A stretch of 64,000 bases of DNA from positions 1-64,000 of the forward strand of contig NZ_JARFYM010000027.1 in assembly GCF_030272705.1 (NCBI RefSeq). Reading direction: 5' to 3'. Positions 17,830 through 26,924 of the stretch are shown here, one piece after another (the stretch's first letter is position 1; the number at the start of each line of letters is the position of its first letter). The notes below the pieces were generated by a model. The model had not been told where the DNA came from. It saw only the letters and a program-made list of their open reading frames with translations, and did no database searches. This stretch comes from Rhizobium mayense. GTDB taxonomy: Bacteria > Pseudomonadota > Alphaproteobacteria > Rhizobiales > Rhizobiaceae. Made by a program: the position numbers and the translations under genes.

Positions 17830-19635
17830 ATGTCCCTGACTGCCGCCGTTGAGCCAGGCGTGTTGCGCCGGTATGCCAGCGACCAGATTGTCACGCTTGC
17901 CAAACTCGTTATCGAAAATGCCTTCCAGCCAATTGTCGAGGCCGGCACCGGTGCGGTTTTCGGCTATGAATCCTTGATGCGCGGCCAGGAGCGTATCGGT
18001 TTCGACAGTCCGATGCAGATCCTTGATGAAGCTGAGCGCACGGGCCAGCTCCTCGGGCTGGAACAGATGGTGACAAGCCGGGCGCTGGCGAAATTTGCGA
18101 CCCTTGGCAATGCCGGTACCGCGACCCTGTTCCTCAATCTCGATGTCCGCCTGATCCCGCAAGGCGAAATGCTGGTCGGCGGTTTACTGCAGCATATGAA
18201 GAAGGCCGGCATCGCACCGTCCTCCGTCTGCTTCGAATTTTCCGAACGTTTCGACAATACGAGCGTGCCCGAATTTTGCGGCCTGGTCACCAAGATGCGA
18301 GACGCCGGTTTCAAGCTCGCGATCGACGATTTCGGTGTCGGCCACGGCGAGATGAAGCTGTTGTCGGACTATCCTGTCGACTATCTCAAGATCGACCGGT
18401 ATTTCGTCTCCAATATCCATCGCAGCGCCCGCAAGCGCCACATTCTTAGAAACCTCGTCAACATTGCCCACGTCCTCGGCACCCGCGTCATCGCCGAAGG
18501 CATCGAAACCGAGGAAGAGTTCCTGATCTGCCGCGAGTTCGGCGTCGATCTGGTTCAGGGCTGGTTTATCGCGCGGCCGACGACATTCATCAACGAGCTG
18601 AAGCCCAGCTTCCCGCATCTGCAGGATCTCGGCAAAATAGCGCGCAATAGCCAATCGCTGGACGAGATTCTCATCCGCAAGCAGATCGAAGTGCTGCCGA
18701 CCATCCGCGAGAACGACAGCATCGACAGCGTCTTCGAACTCTTCCGCCGCAATCCGCGCCGTGCCTATTTCCCCGTCGTCAACGCCAACGGCGAACCGCG
18801 CGGCATCATTCACGAGTACCAGCTCAAGGAATATATCTATCAGCCCTTCGGCCGCGACCTCCTGAAAAACAAGGTCTATGAGCGTTCGATCTCGCATTTC
18901 GTCGAGATGGCGCCGATCGTCGGTTTGGATTCCGATGCCGATACGCTGATGACGATCTTCGCCAATATGGAAAGCAGCAACTGCCTGATCGTCACTGAGG
19001 GCACGCACTATGCAGGCATCGTTTCTGCCGCCTCGCTGATCAAGGTCATCAACGAGAAGCAGCTCAAGATTGCTCAGGACCAGAACCCGCTGACCGGCTT
19101 GCCCGGCAATCGCGCCATCCATGATTTCATGCAGAATGCCGGCCGCGACGGCGATGAGGTCAGGCATTTCTGCTATTGCGATTTCGACAATTTCAAGCCG
19201 TTCAACGATGCCTACGGCTTCCATCTCGGCGACCATGCCATTTCGTTGTTTGCGGCGCTGATGCGGCGTTACTTCTTCGCGGAACGCCATTTTCTCGGCC
19301 ATGTCGGCGGGGATGATTTCTTCATCGGCGTGAGCGGCTGGAAGGTTGAGGAACTGCGCGAGGTTCTGGATAGGTTGCTTGCCGATTTCCACGCCGACGT
19401 CCTGGAATTCTATTCGGCGGAAGATCGCGCCGCCGGCAGCATGCGCGGGCATGACCGCAGCGGCGCTGAGGCGCTGTTCCCGCTGATGCGTTGCTCCATC
19501 GGCATTCTCGAACTGCCCGAAGGCCTCGTCATCGACGATATCAATCGCGTCAGCACATCGATCGCCGGAATAAAGGCCAAGGCGAAGGAAAACGAAATCG
19601 GCGTTGCATTCCTGAGCCTGGGCGAGACGAATTGA
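17830..19635 (+). CDS. EAL-CBS-GGDEF cyclic-di-GMP protein with degenerate GGDDF
   Basis: A 601-residue cytosolic protein with the unusual order EAL (about 20-240), a CBS pair (about 275-405) and GGDEF (about 415-590). The phosphodiesterase residues look complete: FGYESL, the asparagine in FLNLDVR, CFEFSER, IDDFGVG, YLKIDRYF, AEGIETEEE and VQGWF. The cyclase signature is GGDDF rather than GGDEF, and no RxxD inhibitory site precedes it. The likely role is therefore c-di-GMP hydrolysis, with the CBS pair (adenosine nucleotides) and the GGDEF fold (GTP) as sensors. ATG 17830 is preceded by GGAG; an in-frame GTG 12 nt upstream is less likely. Confidence 0.92.
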   Translation: MSLTAAVEPGVLRRYASDQIVTLAKLVIENAFQPIVEAGTGAVFGYESLMRGQERIGFDSPMQILDEAERTGQLLGLEQMVTSRALAKFATLGNAGTATLFLNLDVRLIPQGEMLVGGLLQHMKKAGIAPSSVCFEFSERFDNTSVPEFCGLVTKMRDAGFKLAIDDFGVGHGEMKLLSDYPVDYLKIDRYFVSNIHRSARKRHILRNLVNIAHVLGTRVIAEGIETEEEFLICREFGVDLVQGWFIARPTTFINELKPSFPHLQDLGKIARNSQSLDEILIRKQIEVLPTIRENDSIDSVFELFRRNPRRAYFPVVNANGEPRGIIHEYQLKEYIYQPFGRDLLKNKVYERSISHFVEMAPIVGLDSDADTLMTIFANMESSNCLIVTEGTHYAGIVSAASLIKVINEKQLKIAQDQNPLTGLPGNRAIHDFMQNAGRDGDEVRHFCYCDFDNFKPFNDAYGFHLGDHAISLFAALMRRYFFAERHFLGHVGGDDFFIGVSGWKVEELREVLDRLLADFHADVLEFYSAEDRAAGSMRGHDRSGAEALFPLMRCSIGILELPEGLVIDDINRVSTSIAGIKAKAKENEIGVAFLSLGETN

Positions 19636-19715
19636 CGCCCTCCCACTCTCGCTTCTTTTCAAGCGGCATGCGCTAAACTATCTCCACTGCTTTGCCGGGA
19701 GAGGAGAAATGAGCC

Positions 19716-20714
19716 ATGGCCTTGCCGTCTGAAATGCGTTTTGTGGATTTGCCGTCCTTCGGCGCGCCCGAGGTCATGACGATCGCCCGCAGGCCTCTGC
19801 CGGTGTTGAAAGACGGCGAAATCCTCGTTCGTGTCGAAGCGGCCGGCGTCAACCGGCCGGATGTGGCTCAGCGTCAGGGCATCTATCCGCCGCCGAAGGA
19901 TGCAAGCCCGATCCTCGGCCTGGAAATCGCCGGAGAAGTCGTCGATGTAGCGCCCGGTGTCACGGAATTCGCCATCGGCAACAAAGTCTGCGGCCTCGCC
20001 AATGGCGGCGCCTATGCCGAATATTGCGTTCTCCCCGCTGGCCAGGCATTGCGATTTCCGAATGGCTATGACGCCGTTCGCGCGGCCGCACTGCCGGAGA
20101 CGTTTTTCACCGTCTGGGCAAATCTCTTTCAGATGGCAGGCCTGACCGAAGGCGAGAGTGTGCTGATCCATGGCGGTTCCAGCGGCATTGGGACGACCGC
20201 GATCCAGCTTGCCAAAGCCTTCGGCGCCACGGTCTACGCCACCGCCGGCTCGAAGGAGAAATGCGAGGCCTGCGAGAAGCTCGGCGCGAAACGGGCGATT
20301 AATTATAAAGAGGAAGACTTTGCCGAGGTCATCAAGGCGGAGACTGGCCATGGGGTCGATTCCGTCCTCGACATGATCGGCGCCGCCTATTTCGAAAAGA
20401 ATCTGGCTTCACTCGCCAAGGACGGTTGCCTGTCGATCATCGCCTTTCTCGGCGGCGCGGTGGCTGAAAAGGTCAATCTGCAGCCGATCATGGTCAAGCG
20501 CCTGACTGTCACCGGCTCGACCATGCGCCCGCGGACCGCGGAAGAGAAACGCGCCATCCGGGACGATCTCCTCTCACAGGTTTGGCCGTTGCTCGACGAA
20601 GGCACCATCGCGCCCGTCATTTACAGGACGTATGGTTTCGAAGACGTCGTCGAGGCACACAAGCTGATGGAGACCAGCAATCACATCGGCAAGATCATGC
20701 TGAAGCTGGCTTGA
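19716..20714 (+). CDS. NAD(P)H quinone oxidoreductase, MDR superfamily
   Basis: A 332-residue medium-chain reductase of the zeta-crystallin/PIG3 type, lacking the zinc-binding cysteines of alcohol dehydrogenases. Key segments are [30 protein letters not shown], the NADP fold [20 protein letters not shown], and [13 protein letters not shown]. It probably reduces quinones or other electrophiles with NADPH. A GAGAGGAGA site precedes the ATG. Its end overlaps the convergent MFS gene by 20 bp. Confidence 0.92.
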   Translation: MALPSEMRFVDLPSFGAPEVMTIARRPLPVLKDGEILVRVEAAGVNRPDVAQRQGIYPPPKDASPILGLEIAGEVVDVAPGVTEFAIGNKVCGLANGGAYAEYCVLPAGQALRFPNGYDAVRAAALPETFFTVWANLFQMAGLTEGESVLIHGGSSGIGTTAIQLAKAFGATVYATAGSKEKCEACEKLGAKRAINYKEEDFAEVIKAETGHGVDSVLDMIGAAYFEKNLASLAKDGCLSIIAFLGGAVAEKVNLQPIMVKRLTVTGSTMRPRTAEEKRAIRDDLLSQVWPLLDEGTIAPVIYRTYGFEDVVEAHKLMETSNHIGKIMLKLA

Positions 20715-22119
20715 GGGTCAACGACATCGCAACGGCGACGAGGCCGGGTAGGGCCATCAATCCATAGAGCCATGCGGCCGCCGACATACTACCCGGGATG
20801 CCGCCGGGGTCGGCAAGACCGGCGCTGTTGACGATGACGCCGGTAAGGGAAGAGCCGAACGCGCCGCCCAGAGACTGAACCGTCGAAATGGCTGCCGATG
20901 CCTTGTCCTGCTCGGAATTGCCGACGAGGCCGATGACCTTGGCGACCAGATGTGCCCAGCCAAGGCCGACGCCAAAGCCCATCAAGAACATGGCAACGAC
21001 AGCCGGGCCGAGCAGAACAAGATCGCCGGACGGATTGTCCCTCGCCAGAAAAAGAATGAGCGATGCCGTGGCCGCGGTTTCAAGAAGGCAGCCGACGACA
21101 ATTGCGATGCCGGCCCGCTTCCCCGAAAACGAGGCGCTGAGAAAGGCCGCGAGGGTCCAGCCGAGCGCGACCAAAGCGACCAGATAGCCTGAAACCAAGG
21201 GTGCCACGCCATGCAGGGTCTGCAGGAAATAGGGGATATAGATATCGCTCGTCAGCACCATCATGAGCGTGAACATCATCAGATAGAGCCGGGATATCGG
21301 CCTGCCGATCATGACTGCGCCTTTCGGCAGAAGCCGGTTCGCGCTTTTTCGTTCAATGGCAAGCATGGTGACAACCGAAACCATTGAAATTGCGATGAGT
21401 ATGATCTTGCTCGACATCTGCTCGGTGGTTCCGGCGAGACTCATCAACAGGACCGCGGCAAGCAGAAGTGCAATCTGAAGGATTGGCGTCTTCTGTTGCA
21501 ACCGATCATCCTCGACGCGCGGCAGCAGCCATCGTGCCGAGAGCGCCATGAGGCCCGCCAATGGCACGAGAACGATGAAGGCCTCGCGCCAGGCACTGCT
21601 TTGGGAAAACAGCCCGCCCAGCGTCGGCCCGAGCACGGTCGCGACACCCCAAATGGCGGCGTAAAGCGTCGATGCTTTCCGCCATAGCAGTTGTGGATAG
21701 ACGAAACGGATGAAAGCATAGCCGAGAGCGCTCAGCATGCCGGCGCCAAAACCTTGCACTGCCCGACCGGCAAGCACGACCTGTATCACAGGCGCGATGG
21801 CGCAGATCAGGTTTCCGGCGCCGAATATCAGCGCCGCCGCGATATAGACGGTGCGCAGGCCAATGCCTCTCGGTCGTGTTGCGACGCTAATCGAGCCGAG
21901 CACGCCGGCCGCGACAAAGAGCGTTGTCATCCAGGAAAACAGCGCCAGGCCGCCGATGTCGCGAACGATGGACGGTGCGATCGTCGCGGTGATGTAGGAT
22001 TCGACGGCATAGAGAACGACGCCACCGCCGAGCATCAGCGTTGCGGGCAGGAGCCCGGGTGAAAAGAGCGAGAAGACAGAGGCGGGTTTTGTCGTAATGG
22101 TTTGTTCGATGCTCGACAT
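20695..22119 (-). CDS. MFS exporter (DHA2-like)
   Basis: A 474-residue major facilitator with about 14 hydrophobic segments, including [23 protein letters not shown] in the first helix, [21 protein letters not shown] as a motif-C-like region, and a long C-terminal set of helices. The substrate is unknown. It is divergent from a SufR-like regulator, with a strong shared palindrome in the 101-bp gap, so it is probably induced by a signal sensed by that regulator. Confidence 0.9.
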   Translation of the reverse strand: MSSIEQTITTKPASVFSLFSPGLLPATLMLGGGVVLYAVESYITATIAPSIVRDIGGLALFSWMTTLFVAAGVLGSISVATRPRGIGLRTVYIAAALIFGAGNLICAIAPVIQVVLAGRAVQGFGAGMLSALGYAFIRFVYPQLLWRKASTLYAAIWGVATVLGPTLGGLFSQSSAWREAFIVLVPLAGLMALSARWLLPRVEDDRLQQKTPILQIALLLAAVLLMSLAGTTEQMSSKIILIAISMVSVVTMLAIERKSANRLLPKGAVMIGRPISRLYLMMFTLMMVLTSDIYIPYFLQTLHGVAPLVSGYLVALVALGWTLAAFLSASFSGKRAGIAIVVGCLLETAATASLILFLARDNPSGDLVLLGPAVVAMFLMGFGVGLGWAHLVAKVIGLVGNSEQDKASAAISTVQSLGGAFGSSLTGVIVNSAGLADPGGIPGSMSAAAWLYGLMALPGLVAVAMSLTLKPASA

Positions 22120-22154
22120 CGGATGATCCTCGGCATTTTCCCTAGCGAATAATT

Positions 22155-22220
22155 ATTTTCCAAGTTATAAATTGGAAAATCACACAGCCCAAAAATTAAA
22201 ACAAGCGAAAACTTGGAAAA
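22155..22220. promoter_or_regulatory. Operator sites between MFS exporter and SufR-like regulator
   Basis: ATTTTCCAA (22155-22163) and TTGGAAAAT (22172-22180) are perfect 9-bp inverted arms around 8 nt. A third copy, ACTTGGAAAA (22211-22220), directly abuts the regulator's ATG and is an exact inverted match to TTTTCCAAGT at 22156-22165. Binding would cover both promoters and the regulator's translation start, consistent with autorepression plus control of the exporter. Confidence 0.72.
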
Positions 22221-22844
22221 ATGCGTCAGTCGCCAGCCAACCGAATCCTGATCCTGTTGAAAACCGAGGGTCCGCAGCTCGCAGCGACGATCGGCGACGC
22301 GCTCGGCATATCATCGGAAGCGGCGCGTCAGCAGCTGACGAAGATGGCTGATGAGGGCCTGGTCGAGCCGGTGACGGAAGCGGCATCCGGCAGAGGCAGG
22401 CCGCGCCAGCTCTGGCATCTAACCCCAGCCGGCAATAGTCGCTTCCCCGACGGTCACGCCGACCTGACGGCGACGCTTCTGACGACCATGGCCAACCAGC
22501 TGGGGCAGGGGGCGGTCGATACAGTGATTTCTGCTCGTGAAGCCGAGACGTTGAAGCGCTACCGCAGCGAGATCGACGTCACCGCCGACCTGCCATCACG
22601 CGTCGCCGCACTTGCCGCCATCCGCACGCGCGAGGGCTACATGGCCGACCATTGGCAAGAAGAGGACGGCCCGCTTGTGCTAGTGGAAAACCACTGCCCG
22701 ATCTGCGCCGCCGCAACGGCATGTGCCGGGTTCTGCCGCTCTGAACTCGAGACCTTTCGCGCGACCCTTGGAGCAAGCGTGGAACGCGAAGAGCACATCC
22801 TCCTCGGCGCACGACGTTGCGCCTATCGGATTCGAGTGGTCTAA
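22221..22844 (+). CDS. SufR-like winged-helix regulator with C-terminal cysteines
   Basis: A 207-residue regulator. The N-terminal HTH is NRILILLKTEGPQLAATIGDALGISSEAARQQLTKM, with a wing GRGRPRQLWHLTPAG, as in SufR/DeoR-like iron-sulfur regulators. The C-terminal half has ENHCPICAAATACAGFC, where the first and last cysteines are 13 residues apart as in SufR; the third SufR cysteine is not at its usual place, but RRC occurs near the end. An Fe-S or redox cofactor is plausible but unproven. The likely targets are itself and the divergent exporter. Its last 266 bp are overlapped antisense by the extended antitoxin frame. Confidence 0.85.
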   Translation: MRQSPANRILILLKTEGPQLAATIGDALGISSEAARQQLTKMADEGLVEPVTEAASGRGRPRQLWHLTPAGNSRFPDGHADLTATLLTTMANQLGQGAVDTVISAREAETLKRYRSEIDVTADLPSRVAALAAIRTREGYMADHWQEEDGPLVLVENHCPICAAATACAGFCRSELETFRATLGASVEREEHILLGARRCAYRIRVV

Positions 22845-23139
22845 AGCTAAGTGGCCATGCAGCCCGCACCGTCAATTTCAAGCCGAGCGCCCGAATGACG
22901 CCAGACAGCGTTTCCAACGTCGGATTGCCACCTTCACAGAACGCCTTATAGATCGTCTCACGGCTGACGCCTGCTTCCTTCGCGAGTTGCGTCGTCCCGC
23001 GAGCCCGGGCGACATCCCCGATTACAGCGGCAATCAACGCGGGATCACCGTCTTCAAATGCAGCCTCGACATAGGCTGCAATGGCTTCTGGGCTGTCCAG
23101 ATGCTCCGTCGGGTCCCAAGGTTTGGTTTCGGATGCCAT
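22579..23139 (-). CDS. Addiction-module antidote (HTH antitoxin) with abnormal C-terminal extension
   Basis: Residues 1-94 match the killer/antidote family antitoxin (TIGR02684-type): DPTEHLDSPEAIAAYVEAAFEDGDPALIAAVIGDVARA, then an HTH ARGTTQLAKEAGVSRETIYKAF and the usual ending LETLSGVIRALGLKLTV. Such proteins normally stop here, but the frame continues for 92 more residues, antisense to the SufR-like gene, with arginine-rich shadow-like composition. Shifting by one base would give a TAG about 5 codons after the normal end, so a C-terminal frameshift or stop loss is likely. The start ATG has a GGAGG site and lies 2 nt after the toxin's restored stop. Confidence 0.75.
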   Translation of the reverse strand: MASETKPWDPTEHLDSPEAIAAYVEAAFEDGDPALIAAVIGDVARARGTTQLAKEAGVSRETIYKAFCEGGNPTLETLSGVIRALGLKLTVRAAWPLSFRPLESDRRNVVRRGGCALRVPRLLQGSRERSRVQSGRTRHMPLRRRRSGSGFPLAQAGRPLLANGRPCSPRACGWRQVRRRVMAGRR

Positions 23140-23141
23140 GA

Positions 23142-23434
23142 TCAAGCCTCCTTCGCGAGTGCTTTGGTCTTTGCAATATCGGCATTCTGAGTGCTCTTGT
23201 TGCCGCCGCATAAGAGCAGAACGAGTGTCTGGCCGCGTTTGTGACAATAAGGCGATATTCCTGTCCATAGTCGATGCGAAGTTCGCTAACGCCTTCGCCA
23301 ACAGGCTTCACATCATCGGGATTTCCGAGCGATAGGCGGCGAATCCTCACCTGAATACGAGCGATCGCGTTGATATCTTTGAGTTTGCCAAGCCACTCGA
23401 CAAACTCCGCAGTCCGACGGATGGCAGCTGTCAA
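23142..23434 (-). pseudogene. Addiction-module killer toxin (RelE/HigB type), frameshifted
   Basis: The first frame encodes the start of a TIGR02683-type RelE/ParE-fold toxin: RRTAEFVEWLGKLKDINAIARIQ, then RIRRLSLGNPDDVKPVGEGV and SELRIDYGQEYR. The conserved end TLVLLLCGGNKSTQNADIAK followed by TKALAKEA and a stop at 23142-23144 is present, but in another frame. Adding one base near 23245-23254 joins the two parts into a normal protein of about 97 residues. The toxin therefore appears inactivated by a 1-nt deletion. The start is uncertain: a TTG at 23434 preceded by a TATTATAAT-like -10 element. Confidence 0.82.
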
Positions 23435-23542
23435 TTATAATACACGAGCAATTGCTGCACCAAGGCTGGCGGATGACGATTGGCAATCCTGGGTGCAGCG
23501 GCTATCAGTAGCCTATCCCGCAAATCAAAGAGCACTTCCATC

Positions 23543-24550
23543 ATGTCCAATCCTGTCTGCGTCGAAGTCACCCGTGGAAATCTCGTAGAAAGCCGTCATC
23601 GCGGCTCGGTCGCTGTCATCGATGGCGATGGGAAGGTGGTGCTGTCGCTTGGCGATATCGAGAGAGGCGTGTTTCCGCGCTCGGCCTGCAAGGCGATGCA
23701 GGCCTTGGCATTGGTCGAAAGCGGTGCGGCAGATGCCTATGGCTTCGGCAACACGGAGCTGGCGCTGGCTTGCTCCTCGCATAACGGTGAAGATGCGCAT
23801 GTGGCGCTGGCCGCCTCCATGCTCGCCCGCGCCGGTCGGGACGTCAGCGCACTGGAATGCGGTGCACATTGGTCTTCCGACCAGAGGACGCTCATCCACC
23901 AAGCCCGCACCATCGACAGGCCAACGGCGCTGCACAACAATTGCTCGGGCAAACATTCCGGCTTTGTTTGCGCCTGCTGTCATCAGGGCATCGATCCCAA
24001 GGGCTACGTCGGTTACGATCATCCGCTGCAGCAGCAGATCCGCGCGACGATGCAGAGCCTAACGGGGGCGCCGCTCGGTCACGATAATTGCGGTACCGAC
24101 GGCTGCTCCATCCCGAATTACGCCGTGCCGCTCAAAAACTTGGCGCATGGTTTCGCCAAGATGGCGACGGGCAATGGTCTGGAGCCGGTGCGGGCCAAGG
24201 CCTCGCGCCGTCTGTTCGAGGCCTGCATGGCCGAACCCTTCTACGTAGCCGGCACCGGCCGCGCCTGCACCAAGCTGATGCAGATTGCCCCCGGTCGCAT
24301 CTTCGCCAAGACCGGCGCGGAAGGCGTGTTCTGTGCCGCAATTCCCGAACAGGGCGTTGCCATTGCGGTCAAGGCTGACGATGGCAATGGCCGCGCCGCT
24401 GAAGCCATGATTGCTGCCGCGCTCGCCCGCTTCTTTGAGGGAGGTAGCGACGTCCACGTCGGTCTGACGGCGATGGCCAATAAGGCGCTCAGCAACTGGA
24501 ATGGCATCCACGTCGGCGATATCAGGGCGACGGCAACGCTGGCGGCATAG
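23543..24550 (+). CDS. ansA: Class 3 L-asparaginase (Rhizobium etli ReAV type)
   Basis: A 335-residue asparaginase of the serine-beta-lactamase-like class 3 fold, unrelated to E. coli AnsA/AnsB, converting asparagine to aspartate and ammonia. The residues known for ReAV are all present one position earlier: Ser47/Lys50 (PRSACKAMQ), Ser79 (CSSHNGE), Cys134/Lys137 (NNCSGKHSG), a GTDGCSIP segment, and the lysine in FAKTGAEGV. Start MSNPVC is used; the upstream in-frame codons overlap the promoter. It stands alone, with the DUF2254 gene convergent 13 bp away. Confidence 0.92.
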   Translation: MSNPVCVEVTRGNLVESRHRGSVAVIDGDGKVVLSLGDIERGVFPRSACKAMQALALVESGAADAYGFGNTELALACSSHNGEDAHVALAASMLARAGRDVSALECGAHWSSDQRTLIHQARTIDRPTALHNNCSGKHSGFVCACCHQGIDPKGYVGYDHPLQQQIRATMQSLTGAPLGHDNCGTDGCSIPNYAVPLKNLAHGFAKMATGNGLEPVRAKASRRLFEACMAEPFYVAGTGRACTKLMQIAPGRIFAKTGAEGVFCAAIPEQGVAIAVKADDGNGRAAEAMIAAALARFFEGGSDVHVGLTAMANKALSNWNGIHVGDIRATATLAA

Positions 24551-24563
24551 GGCAGCTTGGCCG

Positions 24564-25880
24564 TCATTGCGAAACTGAGGGGTTGCCGGGCGGAACTCGC
24601 AGAGTTGACGGTGTCGAACCGCCCAGACCTTGCGAATCCGCCGTTCGGGCAAGCTCCAGGTCCTCCGGAAAGTCGTATAGCTGTGCCAGCCGCCGGTCCA
24701 ACAATTTCAGCTCTTCCTCTAAAGCAGGTCGGCGGAAATCGGGTAGCACCTGCAAGCTGTATTCCAGCACCGCGCGAACGCGGCGTGCGATCTGGAAATT
24801 TTCTGCGCCATAGAGCCGAATTTCGCTAAAGGTCAACTTTACGAAATCCTCCCAGTCCGGTGTCCTGCAGATGACCCGCAGTTCTCCGGATTGGCTCAAG
24901 ATCGTTTCTCGGGTTAGATTGCGCTTGCCAACGAAGCAGAGCAGACGCTGCAACTGGTCGATCGCGAGCACAGCGGTCGTTGGGTCATTTATCGCCTTCG
25001 AGAGGGCCTTGATGGCAATATCCACGATAATCCGGAAGGCAAATGTCGGGTCTTGTTCAAGGGTCCGTTCCGGTCCGAAGGCGATCATCGACTTCAGGAC
25101 GGGTTCCTCGGGAAATCGGCTGCCGTACAATCGAAAGAGGGGCTCGCCGGAAGCCACGAAATCGCCGATTCTTGGGACCAATTCGACGACCGACTGCGTT
25201 TTCTCGGCCAACGTCAGCAAGGCTTTTTTATTAATCGCCACGATGATGGCGGGCCGCCCCCTGTAGAGGATAACTTTGTCTGGCTGAATGCTTGGTCTCG
25301 GATCTGTGGTGGTGGCGTCAGCTTTCTCCGTCGCCATTGCGGGGTAGACGTCCTCGATGACCACTCGCCCCTCTTCGCTCACCCGCAAGACAATGCTCAC
25401 GGGTCGCAGGAGACGGGCGGCGTAGTCGATCAAGTAAAGGAAGGCGGCTATGGACAGAAAACCTAAAAGAACCGGAATACCGACGACGGCTCGGTCGCTG
25501 TCGGTTTCCAGCCTTGCGAGCGTCCCCGTTGCAAACAGCAGCGTGAATATGAACAGTCCGACGGTAAATCGGATGGCGTTGTCGCTCAGTAAGGTTGTCG
25601 CAATGATCCGAGGCGTTAGCTGACCGCCAGCGATCTGGATTGCTACTAGCAGCGACCCAAACGTAAAGACGACGAACGTCAGCGTCATCGTGATGATCGT
25701 TTCCAGTAGCCTTTGGGAGCCGGCCACGCCCCATGGCCACGGTTCGATCCAGACCAACCACTGTTTAAATGGATAGGCGATGCGAATTGCTAGGACGTAA
25801 AGAGGTAAAGCGATGAATGGTACGAGCCACAAAGAAGATTTAATGTAGCTTTTGAGGCTATACCACCGGTTCCAGCCCAT
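24564..25880 (-). CDS. DUF2254 membrane protein
   Basis: A 438-residue DUF2254 protein. The N-terminal half has about four transmembrane helices, with the family segment LLETIITMTLTFVVFTFGSLLVA followed by IQIAGGQLTPRIIATTLLSD and a cytoplasmic half containing FGPERTLEQDPTFAFRIIVDIAIKAL and SKAINDPTTAV, the family signature. Function is unknown. The start MGWNRWYSLKSY is favoured because GAGGGAACC precedes it; longer in-frame starts exist up to 25985. Confidence 0.87.
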   Translation of the reverse strand: MGWNRWYSLKSYIKSSLWLVPFIALPLYVLAIRIAYPFKQWLVWIEPWPWGVAGSQRLLETIITMTLTFVVFTFGSLLVAIQIAGGQLTPRIIATTLLSDNAIRFTVGLFIFTLLFATGTLARLETDSDRAVVGIPVLLGFLSIAAFLYLIDYAARLLRPVSIVLRVSEEGRVVIEDVYPAMATEKADATTTDPRPSIQPDKVILYRGRPAIIVAINKKALLTLAEKTQSVVELVPRIGDFVASGEPLFRLYGSRFPEEPVLKSMIAFGPERTLEQDPTFAFRIIVDIAIKALSKAINDPTTAVLAIDQLQRLLCFVGKRNLTRETILSQSGELRVICRTPDWEDFVKLTFSEIRLYGAENFQIARRVRAVLEYSLQVLPDFRRPALEEELKLLDRRLAQLYDFPEDLELARTADSQGLGGSTPSTLRVPPGNPSVSQ

Positions 25881-26039
25881 TTTGGTTCCCTCGGTATCCG
25901 AGCGGGACACCATCGCGGCATCACAGATTGCTGTCGAAAGACGATGATCATTCATTAGGCCTGTGAACGCATTGATGCCGATCAATCATGTTGGCCGCTT
26001 CTGCCGATAGGCAAAGTCGCCCTTCTCGTGGGCGGTGCT

Positions 26040-26801
26040 TCAGTCATTGGCGGTGAAAATGGGAACCTGTGCGCTGCGATAGGGTGCAAGGCTTGCTTCC
26101 GTAATGTCAGATGGCGCGACCATGCCAGAGACCGCCGTGACCGGCAGGATATGGCAGGGGGAGACGGCATCCAGCTTCTCCTGGGTCACCATCACATAGG
26201 TTTCCGCCGAACATTGCGCGATATGCCGCTTGATGGCCGCTTCCTCGAAATCGCCGGTCGAAAGCCCGTGAACGGGGTGGATGGCGGTGACGCCGAGAAA
26301 GAAGATGTCCGGCCGCACCAGTGAGATCGCCGCCATTGCCGCAGCACCCGTCGCCACCATCGAATGCTTGTAGAGCTTGCCGCCGATCAGGATTACCTCG
26401 GCCGTCGGATGATGTTCCAATTCGCCCGCGATCGTCGGGCTATGAGTTACGACGGTGAAGGCAAAATTTCTGGGCAGGTGACGGGCAATTTCCGCGGTCG
26501 TCGTGCCGCCGTCGAGAAACACCGTCCGCCCAGGTCGAATCATCCTTGCTGCGTAGGCGCCGAGTTGCCGCTTCACATCAGGCGACACCCCCCTTCGCGC
26601 CGAGAAGTCCGGCAGCTCCGGTGCGAGCGGCAACGCGCCGCCATGCACGCGCTTCAGTAGCCGTTCCGCCGCCATTTCTCTCAGGTCCCTGCGGATCGTG
26701 TCTTCAGACAGGCCGAAATCGTCGGCGATCGTCTTGGCGATCACCTGGCCGTCGCGCCGCAGGATATCGAGGATGAGGGTCTTTCGCTGGCCTGTAAGCA
26801 T
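26040..26801 (-). CDS. DeoR/GlpR-family regulator
   Basis: A 253-residue repressor. The N-terminal HTH is RKTLILDILRRDGQVIAKTIADDFGLSEDTIRRDLREM with the wing RVHGGALP, and the C-terminal sugar-phosphate sensor domain (ISOCOT fold) has FLDGGTTTAEIARHL and FFLGVTAIHPVHGLSTGDFEEAAIKR. The effector is probably a phosphorylated sugar or nucleoside. ATG 26801 is chosen over ATG 26825 because direct repeats resembling the operator cover the latter. It is divergent from a deoxyribosyltransferase-like gene. Confidence 0.9.
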   Translation of the reverse strand: MLTGQRKTLILDILRRDGQVIAKTIADDFGLSEDTIRRDLREMAAERLLKRVHGGALPLAPELPDFSARRGVSPDVKRQLGAYAARMIRPGRTVFLDGGTTTAEIARHLPRNFAFTVVTHSPTIAGELEHHPTAEVILIGGKLYKHSMVATGAAAMAAISLVRPDIFFLGVTAIHPVHGLSTGDFEEAAIKRHIAQCSAETYVMVTQEKLDAVSPCHILPVTAVSGMVAPSDITEASLAPYRSAQVPIFTAND

Positions 26802-26820
26802 GCCTGTTTCCGCACGATAA

Positions 26821-26839
26821 TTCATGAAATTTCGTGAAA
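26821..26839. promoter_or_regulatory. Direct-repeat operator upstream of the DeoR gene
   Basis: TTCATGAAA (26821-26829) and TTCGTGAAA (26831-26839) repeat with a 10-bp period, that is on one face of the helix. Further related GAAAT/GAAATTT elements follow to about 26872. DeoR-family proteins often use such tandem repeats. Control of both divergent genes is inferred. Confidence 0.5.
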
Positions 26840-26924
26840 ATATCAGAAATGAGTCGACAATCAAGAAATTTAGCGCATATTCGTGCAAATTCCTGCAGGA
26901 AGCAGGAGGAAGAGGAGATGTAAC

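Noticed and set aside
18184-19662. Long open frame (492 codons) antisense to the EAL-CBS-GGDEF gene
   Set aside because: It has no recognisable domain or ribosome binding site and its composition follows from the GC-rich codon bias of the real gene on the other strand.
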